The notes under the pieces are model-generated. The model was not told the origin of the DNA and made no database searches. It saw nothing but the letters and a program-made list of their open reading frames with translations. Below are positions 35,295 through 45,104 of a stretch of 64,000 nucleotides of DNA, piece after piece. This stretch comes from CAYZJB01 sp964602985 (GTDB lineage Bacteria; CLD3; SB21), in contig CAZRTJ010000004.1 of NCBI GenBank assembly GCA_964602985.1, positions 62,001-126,000 of the forward strand, written 5' to 3'. Positions within the stretch are counted from its first letter, which is position 1; each line of letters begins with the position of its first letter. The position numbers and the translations under genes are program-made.

Positions 35295-37123
35295 ACTCAA
35301 AGACACGATTCATGTTGTGGACTGTGGGCGCGGCGGCGTTCCTTCTGCTGGGAAGGCTGTTCCTGGTGCAGGTGATTCGACACGATCTGTATCTCGCCCG
35401 CGCCGAAGACAATCGAATTCAAGTGCTGGATCAGATTCCCGCACGGGGATTGATCTATGATCGGTACGGCGAGCTGATCGTCGAGAACCAGCCGATGTTC
35501 AACGTGCAAATCACTCCGGCGAAATTCGATACGTCTTCGGAAGAGGAATTTCAGTACATCGGTGATCGCCTCGGCATGACCTCGCAGGAAGTGCGGGACA
35601 AAATCCGCGGCGTGTGGCCACACAACCCCGTCACCTTGAAAGAGAACGTCGCCTTTACCACCGTGGCTCGTCTGGAGGAAGAAAAAACCAATCATCCGGG
35701 CATCGCATACAAGGTGCGGATTCGCCGCATCTACTCCCCCAAAGTCACCCTGCCGCACATCATGGGGTATCTGAACGAGATCACCGAGAACCGCCTGAGT
35801 CTCTACCGGACCGCCGACTACATTCCACACGACTACAAACTCGGCGAGAACGTCGGCGTGACGGGACTGGAGCGGTTTTACGAAATCGAGTTGCGGGGCC
35901 AAAAAGGATATCACCAGCGCGAGGTCAATGCGCTCGGGGAAGTGATGCGGGATCTGGGCACCATCCGCCATCCACGGGACGGATACAATCTGTACTTATC
36001 GATCGATCTCGATCTGCAGAAATTCATCGAATCGGCCATGGGTCCCAGCAAGGGCGCCATCGTTGTCTTGGATGCAAAAACGGGGGAATTGCTGGCCGCC
36101 ACGTCAAAGCCGGACTTCCATCTCATGTCGTTTGTCAACGGCATTTCGTCCGAGGAATGGCGCGCGCTGAACGAGAATCCGGACAAGCCGATGTTTAATC
36201 GCATTGTCCAAAGCGGCTACCCGCCGGGGTCGACATTCAAAATGGTCACCGCGATCGCGGCGCTGGAAGAGGGGATCGTCACGCCGAAGACATTTTTCTC
36301 CTGCCACGGCGTGTTCTACCTCGGCGGCAATCGCTTCCGATGCTGGTACGAAAAAGGACACGGTGTGGTGAACATGGAATACGCAATCACGCAGTCCTGT
36401 GACGTGTATTTCTACAACGTGGCCTGGCGACTGGGGATCAACAAACTGGCGAAGTACGGACGGCTGTTTGGTTTCGGCGAACTGACGGGAATCGATCTGC
36501 CGGGGGAAAAACCAGGCGTGATGCCGACGACGGATTATTTTGATCGCCGGTACGGCCGGGACAATTGGAAGGCGGGCACCGTCGTGAATCTCGGGATCGG
36601 TCAGGGAGAAATTCTCGTCACTCCGATCCAATTGGCCAACTATTGCGTGATGCTTGCCAATCATGGCATCTACACACGTCCCCACATGGTGCGTTACGTC
36701 GAGGACGACGAAGGGATCCACAAAGTCAGCTATCCGGTCAATCAAGTTCCGGTCAATCGAGAATATATCGATCTGATGCGCCAGGCGATGTGGACCGTCG
36801 TGCATTCGTACGCAGGTACGGGGAAACAGGCGGCGGTCAAAGGCGTCACCGTGGCCGGCAAGACGGGAACCGCCCAGAATGTTCATGGCAATTATCACGG
36901 ATGGTTTGTCGGATTTGCGCCTTTTCAGGATCCGGAGATCGCCGTGGCCGTGTTGATGGAAAACGGAGGGGAAGGCTCGGATGTCGCCGCACCCATGTGC
37001 GCGCGCGTGATGTCCTACTACTTCCGGGATGTTCGGAACAAGAAGCCGTTTGATCCCTACTCCCTGCAGGAAAAGAAATTTCAAACCTTACTTGCGGGTT
37101 CCGTATCCCGCCAGGCGCCATGA
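35291..37123 (+). CDS. mrdA: penicillin-binding protein 2 (elongation transpeptidase)
   Basis: 610 residues from ATG 35291. An N-terminal membrane anchor (about 6-28) and a pedestal domain with ARGLIYDRYGELIVENQP precede the transpeptidase domain. The active-site motifs are STFK in PPGSTFKMVTAIAAL, SCD in ITQSCDVYFYN and KTG in GKTGTAQN. It cross-links peptidoglycan during cell elongation with RodA, whose gene overlaps its stop by 4 bp. Length is typical of PBP2. Confidence 0.95.
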   Translation: MNSKTRFMLWTVGAAAFLLLGRLFLVQVIRHDLYLARAEDNRIQVLDQIPARGLIYDRYGELIVENQPMFNVQITPAKFDTSSEEEFQYIGDRLGMTSQEVRDKIRGVWPHNPVTLKENVAFTTVARLEEEKTNHPGIAYKVRIRRIYSPKVTLPHIMGYLNEITENRLSLYRTADYIPHDYKLGENVGVTGLERFYEIELRGQKGYHQREVNALGEVMRDLGTIRHPRDGYNLYLSIDLDLQKFIESAMGPSKGAIVVLDAKTGELLAATSKPDFHLMSFVNGISSEEWRALNENPDKPMFNRIVQSGYPPGSTFKMVTAIAALEEGIVTPKTFFSCHGVFYLGGNRFRCWYEKGHGVVNMEYAITQSCDVYFYNVAWRLGINKLAKYGRLFGFGELTGIDLPGEKPGVMPTTDYFDRRYGRDNWKAGTVVNLGIGQGEILVTPIQLANYCVMLANHGIYTRPHMVRYVEDDEGIHKVSYPVNQVPVNREYIDLMRQAMWTVVHSYAGTGKQAAVKGVTVAGKTGTAQNVHGNYHGWFVGFAPFQDPEIAVAVLMENGGEGSDVAAPMCARVMSYYFRDVRNKKPFDPYSLQEKKFQTLLAGSVSRQAP

Positions 37124-38370
37124 TTGTCGAACGCATTCGCCTGTTTGTTCGCGATCTGGATTATTACCTTCTCGTCCCCGTGGTGTCTCTGTGTCTGATT
37201 GGCTTGACGTGCATTTACAGCGCGACCGCATCGGATCCCGCCAGCCAGTATTTGTTCACCAAGCAACTGGTGTTCGTGGGAATCGGAGTGCTGATCTTGC
37301 TGGCCGTCATTCTGACTCCCATTCGGTACATCGACAGTCTGTCGTTTCTCTTCTATGTCGGCGCGTTGATTTGCCTGGTTGCCGTCTTGCTATTTGGATC
37401 GGTTCGATCCGGTGCGCGCAGGTGGTTTGATCTCGGCTTCATTAATATCCAACCTTCGGAATTGGCGAAAATTGCGACGATTCTCTTTATCGCGAGAATT
37501 CTGGCGCTTCGCCGGATCAATACGTCGACTGTCGGGAATATGATGATCACGCTTGGCCTTGTGGCTGTTCCGATGATGCTCATCATGAAGCAACCCGACC
37601 TCGGGACCGCACTCTGTATCGGCGCGGTGGGTTTTCCCATGCTGTACTCGCACGGCATTTCTCTCTTTCCGATTTTTGTCATGTTCAGTCCGTTGGCAAC
37701 GGTCATTCTTCATATCGGAAGCGGGTACAGTTTCGATGTCTTCATGTTGATCCTGTTCGGCATTCTGGTGATTTTGTATTACTCCAAACGTCCGCCCCGA
37801 ATCATTCTCGGCGTGTTTGTCCTGAATGTCGTTGTGGGGCTGGCCTCCGAGCCGATGTGGGACTCGTTGAAAGACTATCAGAAAGAACGCATCCTCACTT
37901 TTCTCAATCCGGAGCGGGACGCCAAGGGCGCGGGCTATCAGGTGTTGCAATCGCAGATCGCGATCGGCTCGGGCGGAGTTCTGGGGCGGGGGTACATGAA
38001 CGGGTCGCAGACGCAGTTGAAATTTCTGCCCGAGCAGCATACCGATTTTATTTTCGCCGTGCTGGGCGAAGAATTTGGCTGGGTCGGCGCCGGGGTGGTC
38101 GTCAGTCTCCTGGTGGCGTTGATCGTCCGTATGCTGCTCATTGCCGATGTCGTCGACGACAAATTCGCTGGGCTGACGCTGGTGGGCATTGCCGCGTTGT
38201 TTACGTTTCAAATGCTGGTCAACATCGGCATGACCAGCGGCATCATGCCCGTGACGGGAATTCCGCTTCCCTTCATCAGCTATGGAGGCACGGCTCTGTG
38301 GAGCAATCTCACGCTGGCGGGAATTGCCATGAACATCTCCATGCGGAAGAAAGTGTACGACATTCACTGA
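37120..38370 (+). CDS. rodA: peptidoglycan polymerase RodA
   Basis: 416 residues with about ten membrane helices, from ATG 37120 in ATGA overlap with mrdA. SEDS-family landmarks are GARRWFDLGFINIQPSELAK, KQPDLGTAL, FLPEQHTDFIFAVLGEE and the C-terminal PLPFISYGGTALWSN. RodA polymerises glycan strands from lipid II during elongation. It completes the core elongasome set in this cluster. Confidence 0.95.
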   Translation: MIVERIRLFVRDLDYYLLVPVVSLCLIGLTCIYSATASDPASQYLFTKQLVFVGIGVLILLAVILTPIRYIDSLSFLFYVGALICLVAVLLFGSVRSGARRWFDLGFINIQPSELAKIATILFIARILALRRINTSTVGNMMITLGLVAVPMMLIMKQPDLGTALCIGAVGFPMLYSHGISLFPIFVMFSPLATVILHIGSGYSFDVFMLILFGILVILYYSKRPPRIILGVFVLNVVVGLASEPMWDSLKDYQKERILTFLNPERDAKGAGYQVLQSQIAIGSGGVLGRGYMNGSQTQLKFLPEQHTDFIFAVLGEEFGWVGAGVVVSLLVALIVRMLLIADVVDDKFAGLTLVGIAALFTFQMLVNIGMTSGIMPVTGIPLPFISYGGTALWSNLTLAGIAMNISMRKKVYDIH

Positions 38371-38371
38371 C

Positions 38372-39055
38372 ATGATACGCGCCGTCATTTTTGATCTGGA
38401 CAATACGTTGGTGGACTTCATGACCATGAAGGAGCGCGCCGTGACGAGTGCGGCCGAAGCCATGGTCGATGCGGGGTTGGCCTTGTCGGTGGAGGAAATC
38501 AAAACGCGGATCCAGTCGATTTACGCCGAACAGGGCATGGAATACCAACGCGTCTTCGATGATCTGCTGGAAAGTCTGTTTGGCCGCATCGACCACCGCA
38601 TTCTGGCCGCCGGCATCGTGGCGTACCGACAGACGCGCGAAGCCTCGCTGGTCACGTATCCGCATGTGTCGTCCACGCTGATCGAACTGGTCAAACGCGG
38701 ATATCGCCTTGCCGTGGTCTCGGACGCCCCGACACGCGAAGCCTGGTTGCGCTTGTGTTATCTCCAGTTGCACCACGTGTTTGATGTGGTCGTCACCTTC
38801 GAAGATACGTACGAACGCAAACCGCACCCGGCGCCCTTCCTCAAAGCGTTGAACGGTCTGGGCACCGAAGCCTCGGAAACGATCATGGTGGGCGATTGGG
38901 CGGAGCGCGACGTCGTCGGCGCCAAACAGCTCGGAATGAAAACCGTTTTTGCGAGGTACGGCGACGTCTTCCAAACTCACGATACAGGCGCCGATTACGA
39001 AATCGCAGATATTTCCCAGTTACTGACCGTGTTGGAAAGAGAAAATATCCGATGA
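38372..39055 (+). CDS. HAD-superfamily hydrolase
   Basis: 227 residues starting 1 bp after rodA. HAD motifs are FDLDNTLVDF (nucleophile Asp), the VVSDAPTREAW region (motif II), KPHPAPF (Lys, motif III) and MVGDWAERDVVGAKQLG (motif IV). An alpha-helical cap lies between motifs I and II, so it is a C1-cap phosphatase related to the Gph/YjjG group. Substrates of this group are small phosphates such as nucleotides or phosphoglycolate. Its stop overlaps the next gene by 4 bp. Confidence 0.88.
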   Translation: MIRAVIFDLDNTLVDFMTMKERAVTSAAEAMVDAGLALSVEEIKTRIQSIYAEQGMEYQRVFDDLLESLFGRIDHRILAAGIVAYRQTREASLVTYPHVSSTLIELVKRGYRLAVVSDAPTREAWLRLCYLQLHHVFDVVVTFEDTYERKPHPAPFLKALNGLGTEASETIMVGDWAERDVVGAKQLGMKTVFARYGDVFQTHDTGADYEIADISQLLTVLERENIR

Positions 39056-39843
39056 GAGAGGCGAACTTCTTTTTGCGCAAATGGAGACACTCGGCGCGCT
39101 GGACTCTGCTGGCAGTCGCAGGATTGACTTCGTGTGCCGCGCCACGTTCGTATCTGGAGGTTCACCAACCGTGGGACGTGATCTTTCAGAAGCGGTCGTA
39201 CGGCGGAGCGGCGGATCTGATCGGGACGGAATTGCATGCTCCGGCCTTTACATTGTATGCCAACGGCTCCGTGATCGCATACAACTACCGGGACAACAAG
39301 CGCCGATTGCTCGTGAAGCGACTGGACCGCGACGAATTCCTGAATCTATACCACCGCATTTCGATCTTGATGTTGTTTGACAACCGCGACTCCGCCTACG
39401 TCGTGGAGAGCTTTCGCGATTGGACAGATGCCCCGACGACGGAGATGATGTTTTACTCCAAACGACTCGTGATCAAGGGTCTGGGCATGTACAAAAAGAG
39501 TCCGACGATCGATTCGCTGCAGGCTTTTATCACGGGATTGGATCGCAGGGAGTGGCCGGGCGCGAAAGCGTACCAGGCGGACTCGGTGCGGGTGTTTGTG
39601 AAGAAATTGAAGGGCGGAGATCCGCAGGTCTGGCCGGTGTGGCCCATCGGGGAGATCCGCCTCGAATCATTGTATCATGTGGAACGTAGCGCCTACGAAC
39701 CCAATGTGGAGGACAACAGCCGCGTCTATGCTGGCGATCTGGCCCGCCAAGTGCAGGCCGCGGTGGATCAGGTCTCTATGTACCAGAAGTTCTCGTGGGG
39801 CTCGGCGATTTATTCTGTCGGCTATCGGCCATTGATTCCATGA
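39052..39843 (+). CDS. envelope lipoprotein of unknown function
   Basis: 263 residues from ATG 39052, in ATGA overlap with the HAD gene. The signal ends at LTSCA, a lipobox. The mature part is beta-rich, with FTLYANGSVIAYNYRDNKRR and a segment around a repeated Arg/Lys-rich strand. No known domain is recognised. The tandem ATGA overlaps tie it to the elongasome cluster and to the next secreted protein. Confidence 0.65.
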   Translation: MREANFFLRKWRHSARWTLLAVAGLTSCAAPRSYLEVHQPWDVIFQKRSYGGAADLIGTELHAPAFTLYANGSVIAYNYRDNKRRLLVKRLDRDEFLNLYHRISILMLFDNRDSAYVVESFRDWTDAPTTEMMFYSKRLVIKGLGMYKKSPTIDSLQAFITGLDRREWPGAKAYQADSVRVFVKKLKGGDPQVWPVWPIGEIRLESLYHVERSAYEPNVEDNSRVYAGDLARQVQAAVDQVSMYQKFSWGSAIYSVGYRPLIP

Positions 39844-40277
39844 AATTTTGGATGTTCATGCTGAGCGCCGGCGCTCTGACTGCGCAAACGGCTGTGTCGC
39901 CGGTTGTGGGGTTGTATGTGTCCACTCCACAAAAAGTTTCTGCGTCCGTGGGGTTGCTCGTGGGACGACAAACCAGCGACCACATCTTTCGGGTTGTCGA
40001 AGGCTGGTTGGTGGAGGCGGAGCCGGGGCTCGGCGGCTTACGCGGCACCATCGGTTACGGTGCGTACGTGCGTCCGGCGTTTCTCGGATATTCGTTTGGA
40101 ATCTCGTACCTCCGGACGTGGGGCGATCCGTGGTGGACAAAACCCCGTCGCTCGTTCCTCGGGATGGCTGGGGACTTCTCCTTCTTCATGATGAATCTGA
40201 AGGGCGGCGCCTACCTGGGCGTCGACGGCAGGAAGCGACCGTACCTGATTTCCATCGGTACCGGCGTGCGCTTGTAA
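39840..40277 (+). CDS. secreted beta-rich protein of unknown function
   Basis: 145 residues from ATG 39840, in ATGA overlap with the preceding lipoprotein gene. The signal MKFWMFMLSAGALTAQ is followed by alternating glycine/aromatic strands (GTIGYGAYVRPAFLGYSFGISYLRTW) and a basic C-terminus RL. This resembles a small outer-membrane or periplasmic beta-barrel protein. The last gene of the run ends 2 bp before the convergent PorV-like gene. Confidence 0.55.
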   Translation: MKFWMFMLSAGALTAQTAVSPVVGLYVSTPQKVSASVGLLVGRQTSDHIFRVVEGWLVEAEPGLGGLRGTIGYGAYVRPAFLGYSFGISYLRTWGDPWWTKPRRSFLGMAGDFSFFMMNLKGGAYLGVDGRKRPYLISIGTGVRL

Positions 40278-40279
40278 AA

Positions 40280-41200
40280 CTAAAACTCGACGCCCACCGT
40301 GATGCGATGGGTGGAGCCGAGCGATTGGCCCAGCGGAGCAAACGCGTAGTCGAGCGAGTAGCGATCTCTCATGCGAACTCCGAACCCGGTCGAAAAACTC
40401 TTCGCCTCGTACCCAAACTGATATCCTGCGCGCAGACTCATCATCTGCCTGTACGTCAGCTCGGCGCCCGTATGCAAAAACGTCTCCTGGCGAAACCAGT
40501 GGACGGCATCGGCTGCCGCACGCACCTCTGTGAACGCGTCCTGCGGAGTGATCCGCCACAGGAATCCCACCCGGGCCGCGGAAGGCAGGCGAACGTCCTC
40601 GGAAACGAATTTTCCGGAGAAACCGAAATTCGACATCGACAACCCTGCCCGGATCCTTCCCGGGTCCTTCCCAGACAAGACGTCATACGTTGTCCCAATG
40701 TCCCATCCGATCCCGTGGACACTGCTCTCGATTCGCTCGTAGAGATATCGCGTCGTGACCCCGACTGTCCACGCCGGATTCAGTTGTCGGGCATACGACA
40801 CCCCGATCGCCAGATCGTGAGAACCAATGACCGCCGTAGGAGACTCGCTGGGAATCTCCCGCTTCTGGATGCCGTCGACTCCGGTGTAGATCAGATGCAC
40901 CGCCCAGGCTGAACGCTCGCCGCCGCCTTTGAACGCCAACAGGTGATGACGCACATCTTCGATCCAGCGATTGTAATTCATCGTCACCGCGTCTCGCGGA
41001 ATCAGGGTCAACAGTGCCGGGTTCCACACGACCGCGGAAGGGTCGTGGGCGGATGCCACGCCGACTTCTCCCATGCCGGCCGCACGCGCCCCGGAACCGA
41101 TGCGCAGAAAGGCGAAACCCGTCTGGCCTCCTTCACCCGACCAAGTCGTCGCGGAAAAGCAAAACAAGAGAACCGCGATCTTCACACAGTGTCCTTTCAT
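40280..41200 (-). CDS. PorV/PorQ-like outer-membrane barrel protein
   Basis: 306 residues with a signal peptide (ends near residue 21). The start of the mature part, FLRIGSGARAAGMGEVGVASAHDPSA and WNPALL, is the signature of the PorV/PorQ-like barrel family (UPF0164-type). Strands with alternating aromatic residues follow and the protein ends in GVEF. In the type IX secretion system PorV shuttles cargo at the outer membrane, but many homologues occur in genomes without that system. No other T9SS gene is in the window. It overlaps the upstream DacB gene by 4 bp (ATGA), so the two are co-expressed. Confidence 0.72.
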   Translation of the reverse strand: MKGHCVKIAVLLFCFSATTWSGEGGQTGFAFLRIGSGARAAGMGEVGVASAHDPSAVVWNPALLTLIPRDAVTMNYNRWIEDVRHHLLAFKGGGERSAWAVHLIYTGVDGIQKREIPSESPTAVIGSHDLAIGVSYARQLNPAWTVGVTTRYLYERIESSVHGIGWDIGTTYDVLSGKDPGRIRAGLSMSNFGFSGKFVSEDVRLPSAARVGFLWRITPQDAFTEVRAAADAVHWFRQETFLHTGAELTYRQMMSLRAGYQFGYEAKSFSTGFGVRMRDRYSLDYAFAPLGQSLGSTHRITVGVEF

Positions 41201-42675
41201 CGCCGCGTAAACGTGGCCAGCGTTTCCAAAATCTCATCCTGAACCTTTTCCACATCCAGACGGTCCACGGTGAAATGATTGCACATGATGGAAAACACCA
41301 ATTCTTCATTGTCCGCCGTACGCACGAATCCGGAAATCGTCCGAACGTTGTCGAGAAAGCCGGTCTTTGCGCGGACGTTGCCTTCGGCGCGAGTGTTTTT
41401 CATACGGAGTTTCAGCGTCCCGTCGATCCCGGCGATCGGCAGTGATTCCTTGAACGCCTTCCAGTATCGATGCCTGCGCGCGTACTTCAATAGGTGGACC
41501 AATTCGGCCGGACTAATTTGATTCGTGCGCGCGTACCCGGATCCGTCTTGAATTCGTAGTTGCTTCACGTTGCAGCCGGCGGAATCTAGAAATTCCAGCA
41601 ACTTCTGCAATGCAAACTCACCGCGGCCATTCGTATCCTTCACCGCCGTCACGGTTCGCAGGGCGAGTTCTGCAAACAAATTCTGACTGCGTTTGTTGAT
41701 GACTTTGAGAATTTCTTCCAGTCGGGGCGACCGATAGGCCGCCACTTGCCAGAAGCTGTCTACGCCTTGCGACGTCGGCGGATAGACGTATCCGGGTATG
41801 CTGTCCAGATCGTAAACGCCGCCGGTGACGACGATCCCTTTGGAGAGCAGGGTTTCCCTGAAGACATGAACGGCGTACTGCGTGGGGTTGTGAACTGCGA
41901 CATTGCCTGTGTGCACTCCATTGTTCACGGCGACACGTCCCGTCGCAAGGATGCGATTGGTCCAGCGATCGCGAACAAAGTCGACCTCGCCGCCGTTCTT
42001 CTCGGCAATGACCGTCTGAATCCGATTGTCGATTTCCACGTACGACGTCGGCGGGTCCAGGCGGATCCGCGCCAGTTCGCCCGCGCGTGTGGGGATGACG
42101 AAATAATCGACGCAGTTGTCGTTGAACGTCAATGCGCTGATCTGCGCGGAGTACCAGTACGATTCGCTGTCCCATTCCCAATGCCGCCCGAGCAGTTCAT
42201 CGCCCATCGCGTTGTCATCGCCCAGGATGCGGCCCCGAATCTCACGGATACCGGCCCGTCGGAGGCTGTCGGCCCAATCCTGGAACACGCGTGTGACTTT
42301 GTCGTCGTGGAATCTGCCGGAGATCGTCGGGTCGCCCGATCCGCGGACGATCACGTCTCCCGTGAAGACACTGTCGCTATCCACTCGACCGACCAAGAAG
42401 ACGGGCGTCACGTATTGAAAGTCCGGACCCAGCCGGTCCAGCGCGAACAAGGAGGTCAGAATTTTCACGTTTGATGCCGGAATCAGAGACTTCTTCGCGT
42501 TGTGCTCGTAGAGGACCTCGCCGTTCTGCAGAGATTCCACTCGGATGCCCCAGCTTGCATTCTCCAGGAAATACTGGTTAATCAGTTTGTCAATCTCTTT
42601 GGCCAGACGAGAGGGTGCCGACTGAGCGTAAGATAAATGTGGAAGACACAGCAGTGCGAGGATCAGGTGTTTCAA
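41197..42675 (-). CDS. dacB: PBP4-type D-Ala-D-Ala carboxypeptidase/endopeptidase
   Basis: 492 residues with a signal peptide (ends near SYAQ). Family S13 motifs are SNVK in IPASNVKILTSL (nucleophile Ser), SQN in NKRSQNLFAE, and KTG in RAKTGFLDNVRTISGF. A large insert follows the first motif, as in E. coli PBP4. The enzyme trims peptidoglycan stem peptides and cleaves cross-links in the periplasm. Its gene and the PorV-like gene overlap by 4 bp. Confidence 0.92.
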   Translation of the reverse strand: MKHLILALLCLPHLSYAQSAPSRLAKEIDKLINQYFLENASWGIRVESLQNGEVLYEHNAKKSLIPASNVKILTSLFALDRLGPDFQYVTPVFLVGRVDSDSVFTGDVIVRGSGDPTISGRFHDDKVTRVFQDWADSLRRAGIREIRGRILGDDNAMGDELLGRHWEWDSESYWYSAQISALTFNDNCVDYFVIPTRAGELARIRLDPPTSYVEIDNRIQTVIAEKNGGEVDFVRDRWTNRILATGRVAVNNGVHTGNVAVHNPTQYAVHVFRETLLSKGIVVTGGVYDLDSIPGYVYPPTSQGVDSFWQVAAYRSPRLEEILKVINKRSQNLFAELALRTVTAVKDTNGRGEFALQKLLEFLDSAGCNVKQLRIQDGSGYARTNQISPAELVHLLKYARRHRYWKAFKESLPIAGIDGTLKLRMKNTRAEGNVRAKTGFLDNVRTISGFVRTADNEELVFSIMCNHFTVDRLDVEKVQDEILETLATFTRR

Positions 42676-42681
42676 AACGGG

Positions 42682-43947
42682 CTATTTCTTTATGATGCGG
42701 GTGAGAACGAGTACGCCGAGTTTGTAATAGAAAACGTATTGCCCCTCGGCGACAGACTGTTCTTTCCCGTCCAGGCCGTCCCACTCCAGGCCAAATTGTC
42801 CGTCGGCAAGATCCGAGTCGAACTTGAAATACTCGCGCACGAGGTTGCCCGCGCCGTCGTACAACAACATGCTCACGGAGGGGAACGATGAAAGCATGCC
42901 GACATCCGCGGTGTTTGCTTTGGAATAGTCTGTGGAATAAATGACCGCGCATCGGTTGGGGTCGATGCGCGCCTTGGAGGATCCGGCATGCTGGTTCAGA
43001 TAGATCTTGACGACTTCATTCGTCGGATCGAGAACGGCGATATCCGGCTTCCCGTCGCGGTTGAAATCGGCCAATGCAAAGTCCAGGGAGGTCGTGGATA
43101 CCGGGATCGACACGGACTTGTCTAGAAACAGACCCGCGCTCTCGCCATAGATGATCTGGATTTCCGCCGCGCTGCGTTTGAGTACGGTCGCGTCATCAAT
43201 CCCGTCGCCATCCATGTCAGCGACCTTTGCGAAATACGGATCGGTACGCATGTCAAAGGTCGCCGTTGCAAATTCCCATTTGCCGGATTTTTCGGTCGGC
43301 GCAACCAGATGGACGATCGTGGAATTGTCCATCTTCATCAGTGCCTGCGACTGTCCGTTTCCGGCGAAATCTGCCACGATCATGTCCACGGGTCTGGCCG
43401 GCAGGGCAAACGCTGCGCCGAACTTGAACGACCCTTTGCCGGTTCCTTTCCACACTTGGAGTTCGGTTCCATCCTGCGGCACAAGGGCCGCGTCCGGATT
43501 TCCGTCTTTGTTGAAATCGCCGGTCATGAAGAGCGACGGCTTGATTTTCAACTTCGTCGTTTCCTTCAGCTTGAAGCCGCCCAGCCCTTCATTGGCATAA
43601 CAAAGGATGGTTTGGTCATTGTCGTGCGCCACGAGCACATCGCCGAGTCCGTCCTTGTGAACATCGGTGACCTGCAGGGAAGCCGGGAATGAACCGGTGG
43701 GCATCTCGATCCTCTCGCGCAGCGTACCGTCACCCGCGCCATAGAGAAAGGCCAACACGCCGTTTTGGTAATTGGAGCTTCTTCCACTCACGATCGCATC
43801 GGGCGTGCCGTCGTTATTGACATCGGTGACAACCATGGCGGAGGGCTGACGACAGGTGGCAAACGAACCGCCCTCTGTAAACGTCTCTTGTGCGTCGACG
43901 GGCACGGCTATACACACAACGAACAAATGGATACACATCAACCGCAT
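42682..43947 (-). CDS. secreted FG-GAP/VCBS-repeat protein with FlgD-like tail
   Basis: 421 residues. After a signal peptide (ends near VDAQ) come repeats of the type VVTDVNNDGTPDAIVSG, FNKDGNPDAALV, VADMDGDGIDD and DFNRDGKPDIAVLD. Each carries Asp/Asn-rich, calcium-binding-like loops of a seven-bladed propeller. The C-terminus GLEWDGLDGKEQSVAEGQYVFYY resembles the FlgD-like Ig domain that often ends secreted proteins in FCB bacteria. Length fits one propeller plus tail. Function may be adhesion or carbohydrate binding. Confidence 0.78.
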   Translation of the reverse strand: MRLMCIHLFVVCIAVPVDAQETFTEGGSFATCRQPSAMVVTDVNNDGTPDAIVSGRSSNYQNGVLAFLYGAGDGTLRERIEMPTGSFPASLQVTDVHKDGLGDVLVAHDNDQTILCYANEGLGGFKLKETTKLKIKPSLFMTGDFNKDGNPDAALVPQDGTELQVWKGTGKGSFKFGAAFALPARPVDMIVADFAGNGQSQALMKMDNSTIVHLVAPTEKSGKWEFATATFDMRTDPYFAKVADMDGDGIDDATVLKRSAAEIQIIYGESAGLFLDKSVSIPVSTTSLDFALADFNRDGKPDIAVLDPTNEVVKIYLNQHAGSSKARIDPNRCAVIYSTDYSKANTADVGMLSSFPSVSMLLYDGAGNLVREYFKFDSDLADGQFGLEWDGLDGKEQSVAEGQYVFYYKLGVLVLTRIIKK

Positions 43948-44116
43948 ACTCTTGACTCGTCGGGATGGACGGGACTGGGAACCGATTCTCTGTCAATATC
44001 CGCGCCTGTCTGTACTAAAGCAAGGAGTTAATTCACGAAACACAAATAGGCTCGCGTGTACGACGGATACTGTCGTCAGGCATCCGGCAATGTACTGCAT
44101 GCCGAAGACTTTCCCG

Positions 44117-44848
44117 TCAGGGACTGATCACCGCGCTGAGGTCTTCCGCATCCGATCCGCCCTTCACAGCGATGGCGCGAAGCAGTCCCACTCCGGGAGC
44201 GTAGATCTTGTTCTCAACCGTGCCCGGTTCCAGAGGACTGTACTCCATCGTGCGAAGGCAATTGGCGAAGAAGCCGTAGGGCACGGATAGAGTGTCTCCG
44301 AGCGTCAGAACCTGGGCGACGTCTTCCGCCTCCCCTTCGTAGAACTCCTGCCGATACCATGCTCCAATGAACGGTCTGGCCATCATCAGGACTCCCGGCA
44401 TCGCTCCGTCCACACCGGCTTCCCACGACCCGCTCGTTCCCGCGACCTGACCATTCTTGATTTCGCGTGAGTCTTCGCCAAAATACCAGACGTTGCCGTC
44501 CCGGTCTTGCGCGTACCAGTCAAAGGTGTCCTCGATCAGATCGTCATTCTCGAACTCTCTCGCATTGACAACGCGACACTGCACACCCAGAATCGTCCTC
44601 TCACTGTCCGTGACTCGCTCTTCCACCCGAATGGCGTCGCTGCCATCGCGGCCTTCATAGATCATCATGCGGCCGACGGAAATGGGAAAGTAGGTGTTGC
44701 CCGTGATGGAATCGGCGGGCAAAAAATCCGCGGGGATGATGACCACCTCATACGGCGAATCCGCCGGATTCGTCGGCGACGGGTCCTCTGTACACCCTGC
44801 CAAAAGAAGCAAGGCCGCGGTCCATCGAGACCAGGTTGATGTTTCCAT
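44117..44848 (-). CDS. lipoprotein of unknown function
   Basis: 243 residues. The signal ends in LLAGC, a lipobox. The mature part has a central section rich in Asp/Arg with turns (YFPISVGRMMIYEGRDGSD and ISVG repeats) and the motif DRDGNVWYFGEDSREI. It has no clear family. It is followed, on the same strand, by a 169 bp spacer and the FG-GAP gene. It probably acts at the outer-membrane surface. Confidence 0.6.
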   Translation of the reverse strand: METSTWSRWTAALLLLAGCTEDPSPTNPADSPYEVVIIPADFLPADSITGNTYFPISVGRMMIYEGRDGSDAIRVEERVTDSERTILGVQCRVVNAREFENDDLIEDTFDWYAQDRDGNVWYFGEDSREIKNGQVAGTSGSWEAGVDGAMPGVLMMARPFIGAWYRQEFYEGEAEDVAQVLTLGDTLSVPYGFFANCLRTMEYSPLEPGTVENKIYAPGVGLLRAIAVKGGSDAEDLSAVISP

Positions 44849-45025
44849 ATAACCTCCGTCGTTCGTGGATTGTCTGAGGCAAAGTAAGGGTGAGTCGAAA
44901 TCCGCGCAATGCCCCGCCTCCAGATTGTCGCAAGGCGGATATCCCCTTGATTTTTCAGGTAACCGAGTGATTCCCCTGCAGACTCCACACGCAATTATGC
45001 CGGTTTTTTATGACCTTTCTCAGTG

Positions 45026-45037
45026 CTGACCGGTCAG
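45026..45037. promoter_or_regulatory. TetR-like operator palindrome CTGACCGGTCAG
   Basis: A perfect 12-bp palindrome about 210 bp upstream of the activase gene. The GACCGGTC core is of the kind bound by TetR-family repressors of fatty-acid and aromatic-acid catabolism. No TetR gene is in the window, so this is only a suggestion. Confidence 0.35.
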
Positions 45038-45104
45038 TGTTTGCTACATTGCACGCATTGCCGGTAAGACGGTACGCACAACTATACGCTATCGGGGCCT
45101 GCAC

